64,000 bases of DNA from Ryuthela nishihirai (GCA_038380435.1 JAWZYU010000018.1:55081751-55145750), one strand, 5' to 3'; shown: positions 1 to 11,830, counted from the first letter of the stretch. Program-made: numbers and translations. Notes: generated by a model from the sequence alone, not told the origin.

Positions 1-934
1 TTCATTTGCGTTGCTGAAAAAAAATATTTCTAAATGTATATTTGTGACTTATTACTTTCATGGTTAGCAACTACGCGAATTAAAAAAAAAATCAAATTAT
101 TGCATATGCGAAAGTAACCTTTCCATACAGTTGAAAATCAGGAAAACTTCATGTACAGAAATAATCTAGCAAAGAAAATTGAAATCTGGAATTGAAAGCT
201 TGAAATCTGGCAACTTTCGCATAATGCGCCCCTTTTTTGGTGCGGGGTGGAATAGTGTGTGTGTGTGTGTGTTGGGGGGGGGGTTAATATTTGAAACAGT
301 CTACGAAAGTTCACATATGAACTATCATTTGAAACCTAGCTTGTAATAGCAAGCCCTCGCATTCGGAAGATATAGTGGGGCAATCATTTTCACATTTCTC
401 CCTTTTTTGTGGGGGGGGGGGGGATGAGAAACAGGGTATAGAATTTTTTAACCTGTAATATTCCCCATGTTATTCGCTTTCATTTGACGCATAGCTTGTT
501 ATTTTCCGTACTCGCGTTCTGGAGATTTAGGAACAATTGTTTTCGTATTAACACTTTTTTAGCGGGGGGGGAGGGGGTGTAAGAAAGCATGGAGGATCAA
601 ATTTTTATTATTAAGAGTTTTGTTATAAACATTTTTATTTTTAAGAAGCCGACAAATCTCAACAAGATTTCTGGCTTCTTAATGAATAGAGAAAACGGCA
701 ATTTTGTTGAGTAAGTTAATCGGCGCCATATCTTCCTTTGAAGCAATTTTTGCAGCCTATGGCACTCCTAGTGTCATTAGCTTTCATATGACACATAAAT
801 CATTAAGTTGCCCTATATGGTGGATCAATTGTTTTGAGAAATCCACAAACCGACAAATAGGAAAATACGTAAAAAAAAATTGAATGCATATAATTAATCT
901 CATATTTTTGTTCCATGAGAAAACTTTGGGGAGT

Positions 935-1175
935 GGTAGACAGTCGGTAGGGTGCCATATTCGTAATCTGAAGTTGTCGACTCGAGTCCAGCGTTGGGCC
1001 AGCGTTGAGATTTATCTCCACAAAACCCTTGCCCTCAGTCAGTAGGGACACCGTTTGGCTGGAAATACCCCCGTCCGTCAGATGGGACGTTTAGCCATGT
1101 ACGGCAGAGCCATACCTTAAGCACGTTATAGAACTCACTGGATGGCTTTGACGGAAGATTTCTAGCTGTGAGTAA
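935..1175 (+). mobile_element. Degraded tRNA-derived SINE inside repeat unit 1 (SINE family 1)
   Basis: The order tRNA-like head (CAGTCGGTAGGGTGCC, then ATTCGTAATCTGAAG), then GCGTTGAGATTTATCTCC, then GTCCGTCAGATGGGACGTTT, then a GCACGTTA..GAACTCACTGGATGG block matches the better SINE copies at 11470 and 13181. The B-box region is disturbed and the 3' part after about 1175 is missing. It is shared with repeat unit 2, so it was inserted before that duplication. Confidence 0.8.
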
Positions 1176-2009
1176 GAAAATGGGCAGGTGTTTAAGTAAG
1201 TACTAGTCAGTGAGTGAGGCAGTTAGTAAAGTAAGTAGGTTAGAAACTATTCCGGGCTCAGTGTGTGTACAACACGATTCCTTAAATATAATACTCCAAG
1301 GAGAATTCTCATAGTGTTGATTTTACTAGTAGAATAACGGTGTTTACCACATTTATTATTATTTTGAAATTCAAGACGTGCGATTCACAGTTTGAATGAT
1401 GTTTGCCGATATAATATTTATTACTTTGGCAGTAGCCTCAATAAGGTTTGATCCTTGAAAATAATTAAAAACTCAAAAGCCTGGTAAATAAAGAAACGTC
1501 GGTATAAGTCTTTTTGCCAAATACTGTGAGTTATAAAAAGTAAGTTATTATCATAAATATTAAGAATCAGTGGGGTGAATCAAGGTCGTGATTATAGCAT
1601 AGCAGTATTCCGAAGGAAAATAAATGTGTATAATGTTAAGAGCCGTTTATCAATATAGTGTATAATAATAAGAGCAGTTTCATTATTATTATTATTATTA
1701 ATTTTTTTTAATACCCTTAAGTTTATTACTCAAAAAGGAAAGAAAACTTCTAGGGGTATATAGCATCGTTAAGAATCTAAGGTCAAGGCCACCTTTAGAG
1801 AAATGGAAAAATGCGTCTTGCGCTGATAAGCATCAGGTCAGCGGTCAAGCACACGAGTTTTCAAAGTTTTTTATCCCCATGGTATAGATGAGTATCACTA
1901 GTATAATTAATAAAATATAATATGTATTTAAACACCAGATGGAACTTTGGAACATCAAATATCTGACGGCAAAGAATTCAAGATATCGAACGTGGGAGCT
2001 TAGAATATT

Positions 2010-2300
2010 TTCTGACCTAAAGGTTGTTTATTTCCAAAAACAGGATGGATCTGGGTGATGGCACAATCCAAGATGGCGGATGAGCGACTTTGTAAATTTA
2101 AGAACCTTAAGAATTGTTTCCTGCCAAAGAGTTTGGTCCTTGATGCAATACGAAATGCCTTCATGGGACTTGATAAATTTGAAAACCTTTAGAAATGTTT
2201 ACTTCCAGAGATTAGGTCGAATCCAACATAGTGAAGGAAAGGGAAAATCGGAGAACTGTGTTTAGGGTTCGTGGTGCAATCCAAGATGGTGGACGAACAC
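2010..2300. repeat. Short diverged tandem motifs within the 2.4-kb unit
   Basis: Two motif classes alternate: CAATCCAAGATGG (near 2066 and 2278) and a CTTTAG/AAATTGTTTCCTGCCAA-type motif (near 2104, 2190 and, outside the unit, 3427). This looks like an old tandem array of roughly 90-110 bp units. The frame at 2080-2265 is explained by this repetitiveness and is not called a gene. Confidence 0.45.
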
Positions 2301-2504
2301 GAAGATAAGAGCACTTTGTGGCGGCAGAAAGGTTAAAGTACATTTTACGCTAAAAGCACCCGTGTACTACTAACAAGATCGGTAGAAAAATGTAAAGGGA
2401 GTAAGAAAAAAAACGAACCCATTTTCATGATGCTCGAAAGGAACCAATGGATTATGATGGTAAAGATACCAATTGATGGTTTGAGCCTATCAGCATGATG
2501 ACCT

Positions 2505-3010
2505 TAACTAATACCAATATTGAACGGGTCTCTGCTACTAGGCGGCTGTTTGATATTTTTAGCTCTACCTCTTTCAATAAACCCGCTTTTTTAAAACATT
2601 ATCAGCCAATTTTTTGCAGGTATCTGTAACGTGTCCTTTAACAGAGGTTTTTCTCTAGATATCTTCATTTAGCAATTCCCGCCGTATAACCTACATATTC
2701 TGGGGTTTCTAGAGAACGCAGATTAAAATCAGATACTGAAAAATAACCTTAACTTTCTGAGTTGTGAGCCTTATGATATATATGTCTGCAAAGTATTGGT
2801 TTACTTCTCATTAGGAATACAAGTAATTTTTGTATGGTTTTTCATTAATGAAAGATTTCTTGAATGTAAATTTTGAACAGGGATTGAAAACTTAAAAGTT
2901 TTCTGTCCTATACCGATGACGACGAAAAAGACAGATATTATTGAATACTTAATGATATTTGAAAATTCGTCAAGGGAAGAGATAACGAAATCCTTATCGA
3001 TTGCAGATTT
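2505..3010 (+). mobile_element. Degraded RTE-like LINE relic (endonuclease region)
   Basis: The DNA follows the 5' coding region of LINE copies A and C with many changes. GGCTGTTTGATATTTTTAG and CAATAAACC match the start of the element. A segment at 2680-2710 matches the ATAACCTAGATATTCTAGG region. 2845-2990 follows the stretch encoding the ERFL..KFQ, DEDEKD and NSVKKGD motifs of the AP-type endonuclease. No reading frame survives. It abuts repeat unit 1. Confidence 0.65.
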
Positions 3011-3552
3011 GATCACATGCACTTAAATAAATGTGATACTTATTTCCAGCTTGGAATAAACTTGGCTATAACATAAAATATCGATTGGAAATATTCAGAG
3101 TCACGAAGGTTTACATGTGCAAATTTGCTATCATGTTCAAAACTATTTGAGGTACGATTTCAATTAAAATGTTACTTTCTTCGATATGTTTTTATTTTCT
3201 TACATATTGGTTATCGAAATCCCACAATTTTCGAAAGTAAGTTATAAGTCATTTAATAAACTGAAGGATTACAGAAATACGTTCTTTCGAAATATTCCAC
3301 GATATAATTGCGTTTCAATTGTCTTTGCTGACGTTTTTGGGAAGATTACGATGCGGAAAACGTAAGGTGTAAGAGAGATGACAGGATTGAACTTAACCGA
3401 CAGCACAATATTCTGATGTTTTCTCCTTTAGGAATGTTTCCTGCCAAAATAAAGTATGTTTCGCATTTTAATTCTATCTTTCTACTCTTAAATATCTCCA
3501 GATCAGTGTTTTGGGCATTTTATCCTTTCTTAATTCCCTCATTTCCCTGGAA
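3011..3552. other. Unassigned AT-rich DNA
   Basis: No coding frame, RNA or clear terminal repeat is visible. A motif of the type CTTTAGGAATGTTTCCTGCC near 3427 also occurs in the 2.4-kb unit, so part of this may be an older relative of that repeat. Confidence 0.5.
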
Positions 3553-3950
3553 CAGGGGTGGCTCAGTCGGTAGAGCCAAGTCTTAATCTGCAGTTCCCAG
3601 GTTCTACTCCAGCTAGGTCGTGGGTCAGCGTTGAGATTTGTCGTCGCAAACTCCCGCCCTATCCTCGGTCAGTAAGGGACACCGATGGGCGTTTGATGGG
3701 CTTGGAAAGACCGCCGTCAATCGGATGGAACGTTAAGCCTGTGGCCCTGTGTGCGTGAGACCTATACACTGTGCACGTTAAAGAATAAGCTGGATGACAT
3801 TGACGGGAGTCTCATCTGTATCCTAACAGCTTTCCGGTGGATCCTATCCCACTAACCTTCTTTGAACCCTAGGGTCTTTGTGACCTGGCTATTTACTTCA
3901 TTATGTACAAGAACGTGCCGCTCAGAGATAAAGCAGCCCAACCGAACCCT
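3553..3950 (+). mobile_element. tRNA-derived SINE, family 1, near full length
   Basis: The head GGGGTGGCTCAGTCGGTAGA is an A-box-like tRNA start, and CCCAGGTTCTACTCC at about 3596 is a damaged B box. These are RNA polymerase III promoter elements in the family. The body carries the family landmarks: GTCAGCGTTGAGATTTG, GTCAGTAAGGGACACCGATG, GGATGGAACGTTAAGCC, GTGCACGTTAAAGAA and a 3' block GTCTTTGTGACCTGGC. It ends in a CCCAACCGAACCC tail, a simple AACCC-like repeat seen on several copies. A short segment of the GATGGGC region is duplicated near 3680-3700. Confidence 0.88.
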
Positions 3951-4032
3951 CATTTCCCCCTTGTTTTAGACCTGGCCATGTCTTCAAGAGTACCAGATTA
4001 TTATTCTATTCATCTCTCTTTCCTTTCAGGAT

Positions 4033-4220
4033 TTTTTCGGTTAGTAAGGCCAACTAGTTAGCGCTCTTGGCTACTGATCAAACAGGCCTGGGCTTGAGCC
4101 GCTGGTAAGGAATGACTATTTTTGTTTATTTTCTACTGAGGTCCCACCATCCTCACAGACCTTCTACTAAGGCGTAATGAACTGCTCCTGTGAGACCTCA
4201 GTGGTAAGCCACTGCTTGAG
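4033..4220 (+). mobile_element. tRNA-derived SINE, family 2
   Basis: The head AACTAGTTAGCGCTCTTGGC..ACTGATCAAAC..CCTGGGCTTGAGCC has the A-box/anticodon/B-box order of a tRNA. It is followed by a pyrimidine-rich body with TTTCTACTGAGGTC, CCTCACAGACCTTCT and GGCGTAATGAA. The same body occurs at 21325-21445 and, reversed, at 28965-29122. It is unrelated in sequence to family 1 after the head. No functional tRNA fold is possible. Confidence 0.7.
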
Positions 4221-4570
4221 AGAATTATTATATTTAATAGACTAAAGAGCTTTATACTCTAATAGTGCTGAAAATGAAATAAAAAACGAAAATATTCTGG
4301 AATACAATAATAAACGATATAAATTCCATAAACTTCCTGACGAATTAGTAAAACATAAAAAATAAATTCGGAAAGTTGAGCATGACCCAGACAACACGAA
4401 GCAGGCAAAAATGTTGTCTATAGAAATATCTATATAAAAAAATGATAGAGGCAATTGTCAAATGAAAAGGGGCAAGAGGTAGAAAAGGAGAAAACAAGTG
4501 GAACTTAAGAAATGATGCATCAAATTTTGCAGTCTCCTCCCTCAATACGAAAAAATATATGAATGCAAGG

Positions 4571-4602
4571 ATTATTATACACCGAAGATCCAAAACATTA
4601 TG
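4571..4602. mobile_element. Solo terminal fragment of a Tc1-like element
   Basis: CACCGAAGATCCAAAACATT and the following ATGAC match the outer end of the Tc1-like relic at 8946-8976 with one difference in that stretch. Only the end sequence is present. The DNA on either side is unrelated. Confidence 0.6.
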
Positions 4603-5756
4603 ACTAGCGCGTCTTTATGCAAATCGAAGCAACTGCAGGTAAACGTTTTAATCAGATCATTATTTCTCATAACACCCCTTTTGCATGCCCTCCCTCGTTG
4701 CGTTATAAATTCAAGTTCCTACTACAATAGAACTCGATTTCCAACAATGTTTCAATTAATTCCTGAGGAAAATTCTTATGACTAACAATGGTGCAGTTAA
4801 ATGTTTATTTGAGGTAAATATTTATGACTATCAACGGTGTCGTTAAATGTTTTTTCTGACGCAAATTTTCAAGATAAATTGCAGTTTGCCTTTTAAACGG
4901 TATAAATTTCTGTCGATTTTTTGTGACGGGAAATATATTAGTTTCGAAATCTCTTGTCTCAAGACAGTCAGAGCTACGTTCACCATACGTCAGTTTCATT
5001 TCACCGTAGCTTAACGAATTGTATATGTAACTCAGAAAATTAGGCGTTCCCCCTAAACTGACTGCGAAATGTTTGTCCATTGATAACTTTCTGCGACTGA
5101 TAACATACAATTGCATAGTTTTCAACTCTTCATTCATTAGGTAGGCGATTGCAGCGCCACATAGATTTTGAACGCTTGCGATGGATTTAATCCAGACTCA
5201 CAGCAGCTAGGAACACAATTTCTAAACCCTATGCATCAAGATGCAAGTGGGACCACCACACCTAATCTGGGACCAATTAATCAAGTACCTGTGGAATTAC
5301 GGGGAGTGGAAAAAATCCACCACCAATGACACCTGGACGTAAACTAGTATCCATTCACGTTCTGAATATGCCCGGAAGCTTGCTATTCTGAGACATTTTA
5401 GGAAGGGCCGAGCAACGCCATGCAATCCTCCTAGCATTCCTATATAGTATGTGGTTTGTTGATATTCCCCTACTAACGACAAGCATAATGGTCTACACAG
5501 CCATGTCATTAAGAACCCAAGAACTTAGAGTTAGATAAGAGAAGGGGGATCCATTGCACAACTTCTAGGTGACAAATGAAAAAAACCTAGTAAAATCATT
5601 TAGCGTGTTATTTAATATGCACAGGACATAACTTCCCTATGCATGGAGGCATGGTTTAATTCCCCTTCCGACTTATAGCGACTTTTTCCTGTCGTTAGTA
5701 TCCCTTTTCACACCGTTATAGAGTGGTAATTAGTCAGAAAATCTTCATGTAGACTT
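4603..5756. other. Unassigned DNA, old repeats likely
   Basis: There are paired imperfect motifs (for example TTAAATGTTTATTTGAGG near 4798 and TTAAATGTTTTTTCTGACG near 4843), but no frame with a recognisable domain. The open frames at 4805-5137 and 5297-5509 on the minus strand show no motif I can name and look random in composition. Confidence 0.5.
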
Positions 5757-5830
5757 GGAACCAGGGGACATTAGATTATATGTCTGGCGAACTACCAACT
5801 GGGCCAACCTTCACTCCATATATAGTAAAT
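5757..5830 (-). mobile_element. tRNA-like SINE head fragment
   Basis: Read on the minus strand, GTTGGCCCAGTTGGTAGTTC is A-box-like, an ATAATC-containing segment follows, and CCCCTGGTTCCAAGTC is B-box-like. Spacing is that of a tRNA. No acceptor stem forms, and the body after it is not recognisable, so this is a SINE head or a tRNA pseudogene. Confidence 0.5.
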
Positions 5831-8260
5831 GGCTTCCACATATTTCTTCTGCTTATACGATGTACTTTATCTAGATTCATCTTACTTGTTTAACAAGTAG
5901 ATATCTTGAGATTATGCATTTTACTCAGGAAAGAGTTCTCAGTACATCAAAACGCAAAAGAGAACTTATCGAGTTAAATGAGACCACAAAAGTTTAATAG
6001 GTAATCTTAATATCTTAATGTAACCTGTCTAGCATTTTCTGCTCTTGCCAAACAACTGCAGTACTCAAATAATAATTTAGCATTTGACAATGACGTTGCG
6101 TCTCTGGATACAATCCCAAAAGGATATGTCAAATTAGAAGGTCGTATTTTCCCATTTCTGAAATCCTTAGCTGTCCTATCGAGTGATAGATGGAAGTGTC
6201 TTTTCGCTGAGTCCCCAAGAGAACGTGCCCCTGCTGATGCAGTCGCCAGTAGAAAGTGAATGGAGACGTGAATCAGCTCTGCTTACAGGTGCACGCTCCT
6301 TGTCTATGCTCCTCTTGCGCTCAGTACACGGTAACAGTACATGATCCTCGCATTTCGATGCTAGTTGGTGCAGGAGAACGGAAATTGGTGTTTCCTTATT
6401 TTCAAACAGCTGTGTCAGTTTGTGTGATTGTCTGAATGCTTGGAGCGTATATTCGATAGGTTGGGGCATTTTATTTTAATGCATTAAAAGGAAACCACTT
6501 CACTATGAGGGATTTAGAAACGGATGACTATTCATTTTCTCTGTAGTGCTCCTTCAGCCCTAAAATAAAAGGAAAACTGAAGCTCCGGTTTCATATTGCG
6601 GTAGACTGAATAATAATTGCAGGGATTTTCAAATCAAGTTCTGTAAGATTTATCGAATCAACCATGAAGGTCAAACGAATGTTTACGATTTATTGCAGGA
6701 ATGAAACAAGTGAAACGTAAAGCAAAGACGATATCTTTTTTGGGGGGTAGCAGCTTTCAGTCATGATACAGGATGTGCTAGAATAATACAAATATTAATG
6801 TAACATTCTTTTGTACTTTATTTGCACTAATTCAGATAACTTTGATAAATTTCTCATACATTACCTTTTGGTCATTAAAATTATTCATCGTTAATGTATG
6901 TTTAATGAAAAAGGGTTATTTATGAACTTATTAGAAGTAAAACACTGGTACTACATTTAATTCTTCAGATTGTAAAATTAGCATTTATATAACTTTTATG
7001 ATACATATACTTACCAATCGGCTGCTTTTAGCCTGTATAATAGTCTACAAATCTAAATTTGCTAAATAATCAGATAAAACACGATTTTTTACTTTCCTGA
7101 AAGAATTCGTGTGAAAAAAAAATCAAATCCGGCTACCGATCCAAAACAGGTTGTATTTATTTCATTAATATGTTGCGGGAGACATTGAATTACAATGGAA
7201 AGAATACAATTTTAACGAAATGATATAACTTACTACCGAGAACGATTTTATTAATGTAGGAATTTACTCTTATATAATTTTTCTTGAAATCAATGATATC
7301 TACTAAAGCTTTTAGCTGATTTTTATTTTGGGATTAAAGTATAATAGTATCCCTTGATGTTTTTCCACTGTTATTTCATAATAGGCATTACATCTGCATA
7401 CATGAATGAAATCTAAATCCGTATCGTGTAAAACCGAGTTCATAATAGTGTAAAAATAAACTGGTTGCATTTTCTTGACAATGTATATCAAAACTGGTTG
7501 CATCTTCTTAATCGTGTATAACCGAAACTATGTAAATCGAGGGATGGATATATTTCATTCAGAAGTACATGCATGTTTATAGATTACAATGTAAAAGTCG
7601 ACCCACTGATTTTTCCGTTAAGATATCATATCAACTTTTTAATGAAATTTTTCTGATCTGTTATATCAAGACGACGCAAGCAATGAAACTTGCAAATTTT
7701 ACAGATGTGACACCATTGGGATGGAAATCTTTCACTGTAGCATCACTGGCGTATCTTGGATTGGAATGAAAAACACTTAATATTACCTTCATATATACAT
7801 ATTACCAGACATATAGAATAATACCTTCAACATTGCCGACGTCTTGAATTTAGAATTTTAACAACAGAAGGAAAAAAAAGCTCTCGTTCTAAGTATCGTC
7901 AAACTGCAATCAAGGATATTTTCTAGCCTCCACAGTACCCACTTGAAAATCGCATTTTTTTCACATTTTCTCTGAAAATTGTTAGTATTCACACTAATGG
8001 TTTTGAATCTCCGATATTCAAAATGATATACTCACCTTTGTGGGATGAGTTTTAAAAAATAATCCTAAATTTCCAATGACTATTTTCGCATCTTTAAAAA
8101 TGGAAGACCAGACACTTTATGCAATGTTTACCTTCTGTATCAAATTCACTCCTTTTATTCTATTGTTTTACTATCCCCAGTTTTATTAGAGTGGATATTT
8201 AGGAATCCCAATACGACTGGAAGATCTCCGAATTTTATAATTACGAAAAGACCACCCAAT
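5831..8260. other. Long unassigned AT-rich interval
   Basis: No gene is supported. At 6176-6469 the composition is more balanced and a 97-residue minus-strand frame exists, but I recognise no domain in it. Around 7450-7510 a short imperfect repeat of AAACTGGTTGCAT..TTCTT occurs twice. The rest holds homopolymer runs and low-complexity AT sequence. Confidence 0.5.
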
Positions 8261-8261
8261 T

Positions 8262-8672
8262 TTTATAGGGAGGTTAGCTCATCTGGTAGCTCGTCAGGCA
8301 GATCTCAAGTTCAGTCCAATAGTGTGTGGGCTGAGAATTTTGTCTGCTAAAAACCCGTTCTACCCCCGGGGAGAAAAAAGGAAACTTAATCCTGCTCCGT
8401 TATGCCTCCTCCGAACCATGGTCCTACCTTTCAATGAGAATGAGATAACCTCCCATCAGGTGGTGGCATTAGAAATATGGTTCTGCAGAGATGTTATGCC
8501 CTGTCTACGCTGAAAACACGCTCCACGGGCTAATGGGACGCTTTGATCTGTCTTCTAACATCTGTTCATTAAATCCTTTTCACAATATTTTCTGATCTAA
8601 TGTGGTCCTTGTGACCTGGTCATTTAGCCCATTATGGGCAAAAAATGTCGCTCAGAAGTAGCATAACCCCAA
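8262..8672 (+). mobile_element. SINE family 1 relative with a different central body
   Basis: The 5' end (GGTTAGCTCATCTGGTAGCTC) is tRNA A-box-like, and the 3' 100 bp (GTCCTTGTGACCTGGTCATT, then TAGCCCATTATGGGCAAAAA and GTCGCTCAGAAG) is the family 1 tail. The middle (about 8330-8500) does not follow the GACGTTAAGCC body of other copies until a short piece (AACACGCTCCACGGG, 8514-8530). It is either a distinct subfamily or a mosaic of two SINEs. The frame at 8322-8513 lies inside it and is not called a gene. Confidence 0.65.
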
Positions 8673-8943
8673 TTATATTACTATTGGAGTACAGTATTTA
8701 TTCTGTAGGGAAGGTGAATGATTAGCTCGAATGCGATAGCAAAATATTCTTAGCTCTTTTTATTAAAGCACTGAGGCTGAAAACTAAGTTTCATTCTTGT
8801 TTTTTTTTTATTTTGAATACTCAAATTAGGTCGCATTAAAAGCAGGGAATGTATGAATCTCAGTACATGAAATTTATATACCTGAGAAATATTCTGCCGA
8901 ACTATCATTGATCTACATCGCTACGTTTTCTGAAAAAGTTATT

Positions 8944-9560
8944 CACCGAAGAGCCAAAACATTATGACCACCAGACTAATATGATGTTGGTCCTCCACGT
9001 GCCACCAAAACAGCTCTTACCCGGGTAGGCATGGACGCTGCAAGATTTCTAAAGGTTCTTGTGGTACCTGGTACCAACACGTTACCAGCAGATCCTTTAA
9101 CCCTTGTAAGTTACGTGGTTGAACTGCCGCAGATCGAATATGCTGTTCCAACGCAACCACAGATGCTCGATTGGATTGATGTCTAGGGAATTTGGAGGCC
9201 AGGGCAATAACTGGAAGTCTTCCTCATGTTCCGCGAACCATTATTGAACAATCCGGGCAGTGTTGCATGGCGCATTATCTTACTGAAAGAAGGCACTATT
9301 AGAGGGTATACCGTTGCCATGACCGGATGTACCTGGTCTGCAATGATGTTTAGGTAGGTGGTAGACATCATAGTTTCCTGCACATGAATGAGTGGGTCCA
9401 GGGTTTCCCAGCAGAACATTACGCAAGCATTACACTTCCTCCACCAGTTTGTTTTGCCCCACAGTGGATCTTGGTGCCAACACTTCCCCAGGTAAACGGG
9501 CACACGTACCCGCCCGTCTAAATGGTGCAACAGGAAACTAGTTATTTTCGCAGCAAACAT
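8944..9560 (-). pseudogene. Tc1-like transposase relic, C-terminal half (DD34E type)
   Basis: Tc1 transposases cut and paste DNA with an RNase H-fold catalytic domain. On the minus strand, 9560 to 9183 encodes a stretch containing FLLHHLDGRVRVPVYLGK, VMFCWETLDPLIHV and TTYLNIIADQVHP, all typical of the Tc1 catalytic core. Past a frame break, about 9180 to 9150 gives DINPIEHL, the motif around the last catalytic acid. The N-terminal DNA-binding half and the first catalytic Asp are absent. The element's outer end lies at 8946-8976 (CACCGAAGAGCCAAAACATT), and a related solo end sits at 4571. It is dead: 5'-truncated and frameshifted. Confidence 0.85.
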
Positions 9561-9600
9561 TTAAAATAATTCCGAAATACTACTGCAATCATATTTATAA

Positions 9601-10560
9601 AAAAAAATAAAAATTTATACAGATGGCTCTGTCCATTTAGACATTGAAGGCACTTCAGCAGCTTTTTGGTCACTAATTTTAATATTGCAAAACAATTTAA
9701 ATTGTCAATAAGTACCACAATTATTAAAGCAGAAATTTTTTCAATCTTGTAATCTTTTAAATGGATTACTCACAATATCAAAAATGATAAAATTGCAATT
9801 TTTTCACACTCAAAAGGAGTCCTTCAAGTGTTGACACAAGAATTGTATTATTCAGAATTTATCAATATCTTTTTTTTTTTCAAATTTTAACTTTAAATAC
9901 TATCAGTTTTAAATTTAATAATAATATCATTCACATTTATGGATTCCAAATCACGTTGGAATCCAGGAAAATGGAAAAGTTGATAGACTTGCTAATGAAG
10001 CAGTCACGCTTACACAAATAACAGAAACTTACACTTTTTTTATTCAATTAAAAAATTTATTAAAAAGTCAGAACTTAATGAAATTAACTTTCTTTTCAAA
10101 ATTAATGTCTCTATTAATAATAATTTAAGATTTCAACTCACAAGAAATTACTCAATTAGAGGTCCTACCTATTTCGAGAAAACTAATTACAAGAATTCTT
10201 AGATTAAGAACTGAAACTCCAGCATTTAATCCTTTTCTCTTTGAAATCCAAAAATTTCACCCCCAAATTGTATCAAATGTAATGCAATAGAATCAGTACA
10301 TCATGGGTTTTTTTTAAATTGTCCATATTATCACAAAGAAAGGCAAAAAATCTTTAAAATCTACGAAATCTTTAATATTCCAGATTTCTTAACAGAAAAT
10401 TTACTCAACTTTCCAATTCTTTCTAAAAGGTTACTCATTTTTCAAATCTCTTGAAGAGTTCATGAAACAAAACTCTGGAATAGAAAATAAATAATATATT
10501 AAAATAAAGAAAGAGAAGAAAGAAAAAATTAAAAATTAAAAACTCCTAATAAACATTAAA
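9601..10560 (+). pseudogene. LINE relic with RNase H domain (I/Jockey-like), C-terminal part
   Basis: Frame pieces on the plus strand show IYTDGSVHLDIEGTSAAFWS (about 9616-9675), the first catalytic strand of RNase H. After frameshifts near 9950-10010 comes PNHVGIPGNGKVDRLANEA, the C-terminal RNase H motif. At 10265-10340 comes a CIKCNAIESVHHGFF..CP segment, a CCHC-like cysteine/histidine cluster typical of the end of I/Jockey-type LINE ORF2. Strong A/T bias matches LINE E at 60251-62886, which may be related. Reverse transcriptase is not present. Many stops and indels make it non-functional. Confidence 0.8.
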
Positions 10561-10921
10561 AAAAATTTCAATTTTAATTTAATTTAAAAAATGAAGGAAA
10601 CTTTTCTCCTTCTTTTTAAGTTTATCCCTCCACAATTTTTATTGGTAAAGCCTGAAGAAGAATCTCTCAACATGAAGTTGAACGAACGCCCTATAAAAAT
10701 ATATCTTTCGTATCGAATTGAACTGATATCAGTTGAAAGAAGCTATGTAGGTGAATCATCCAAGCAAAGAATGTGTAAATAGTTAGTCACGAAGGACATG
10801 CAAACAAACATTGGATATATTAAATGCACATTATTGTCCATTAATCTTATAAAATGATAATAAAACACCCTCAAGCCGCTTATTGCACAGAAGTATAATA
10901 GGTGCAAACAATACAAACTGC

Positions 10922-11015
10922 CTGTGGGGTTCGAACTCAGTAATCTGGGGCTCGAACTCAGGTTCCTTTGATCAGTAACCAAACATGCTAACCACTCGGT
11001 CACGGGACAGCTGTT
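10922..11015 (-). mobile_element. tRNA-like SINE head (family 2 type)
   Basis: On the minus strand GACCGAGTGGTTAGCATG, then GGTTACTGATCAAAGG, then CCTGAGTTCGAGCCCC follow tRNA order and match the head of the copy at 4033, including ACTGATCAAA. A second partial B-box repeat (GAGTTCGAACCCC) lies just beyond it. The body is missing. Confidence 0.6.
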
Positions 11016-11466
11016 CATTAACCTCCCATTGTTAAAAATAATGTGACATCTTATTCCCACTCAAACTACGTGGTTATAATTCACTATTGAAATTATATTA
11101 CAATTTTTTTAACGCGGAAAAAGTGCGGTATATATCTACATACAACTTATAGGAACACCGAGTATATTATAAATATTACGTAATGTCTCTTGCCTTTTTC
11201 GCCGCAAAATCTTAATTACGTCATTAAAATTGACCGATTTCGCTATTTCGCTTTCTATTTAAAGAATAGTTAGTCATTGATTAGCGATTGGATTTAGTAT
11301 TGGGCTTGGAAAATAACTGACATGGGCTCTGATGATGAGACGTGAAGCTAGAGGAACGAGGATATATTGTGTCGGCTGCTGTGTTAAAGATACGAAAATG
11401 CGTCATTTTTTACGATGAGCTTTTCGTGGACCGTGGGGCCTTTTAAAGCGCAGGGTCAGGTTCAAG
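11016..11466. other. Unassigned DNA
   Basis: No coding or RNA feature is supported. The interval ends in a G-run at 11466-11478 that leads into a SINE. Confidence 0.5.
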
Positions 11467-11469
11467 GGG

Positions 11470-11830
11470 GGGGGGGGGACTCAGTCGGTAGCGCACCAGG
11501 CTCGTAATCTGTAGTTCCCAGGTTCGAGTCCCAGCTGGGTTAGCGTTGAGATTTATCTCCGCAAAATTCCCCGCCTTGCCCACGGTCAGTAGGGGACACC
11601 GATGGGCTTGGAAAGACCGCCGTCCGTCGGATGGGACGTTAAGCCGTGGCCCCGTGTGCGGGAGAGCCATACCCTGTGCATGTCAAAGAACACGCTGGAT
11701 TGCCTTGACGGGAGGCTACCATCTGTCTCCCAACAGCTGTTCCAGTGGGTCCCCCTCCCCCAACATTCTCTGAGCCTTCGGGGTCCATGTGACCTGGCCG
11801 TTTAGCCCATGGTGTGCAAAAAAGTGCCTC
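11470..11830 (+). mobile_element. tRNA-derived SINE, family 1, well preserved
   Basis: This is the clearest copy of the family. ACTCAGTCGGTAGCGCACC is the A box region, CTCGTAATCTGTAG the anticodon-like arm (resembling elongator tRNA-Met, with CGT in place of CAT), and GGTTCGAGTCC the B box. The body includes TTAGCGTTGAGATTTATCTCC-type sequence, GGCTTGGAAAGACCGCCGTC, CGGATGGGACGTTAAGCC, GGGAGAGCCATACCCTGTGC, AACACGCTGGATTGCC and GGCTACCATCTGTCTCCC. Its 3' end runs directly into a hairpin made of its own tail. Both strands have open frames here (11443-11805) with no protein motif. Confidence 0.92.

Larger units (their letters stand above)
1..2405. repeat. 2.4-kb direct repeat unit, copy 1 (left end cut by window)
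   Basis: This stretch reappears almost base for base at 18835-21246. Differences are scattered substitutions and changes in G-run length (for example near 412, 565 and 20156). Inside are poly-G tracts, a GT microsatellite (about 257-273), a degraded tRNA-derived SINE (935-1175) and short diverged tandem motifs at 2010-2300. No coding frame is convincing. Similarity stops abruptly after the shared motif ending in AGTAAG at about 2405, where copy 1 continues into a LINE relic and copy 2 into unrelated sequence. The unit could be a large non-autonomous transposon or a recent segmental duplication. The true left boundary cannot be seen because the window opens inside or at it. Confidence 0.9.

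Noticed and set aside
803..1051. 82-residue frame repeated at 19661-19888
   Set aside because: Same sequence in both repeat units, antisense to the degraded SINE, with no domain.
6176..6469. 97-residue minus-strand frame in a more balanced-composition stretch
   Set aside because: No recognisable domain, no splice-site context I can defend, and nothing matching beyond the frame; kept only as a note in the interval.
11546..11805. Overlapping plus- and minus-strand frames of 67-75 residues
   Set aside because: Entirely inside a well-preserved SINE; frames are open only because the SINE is GC-richer.
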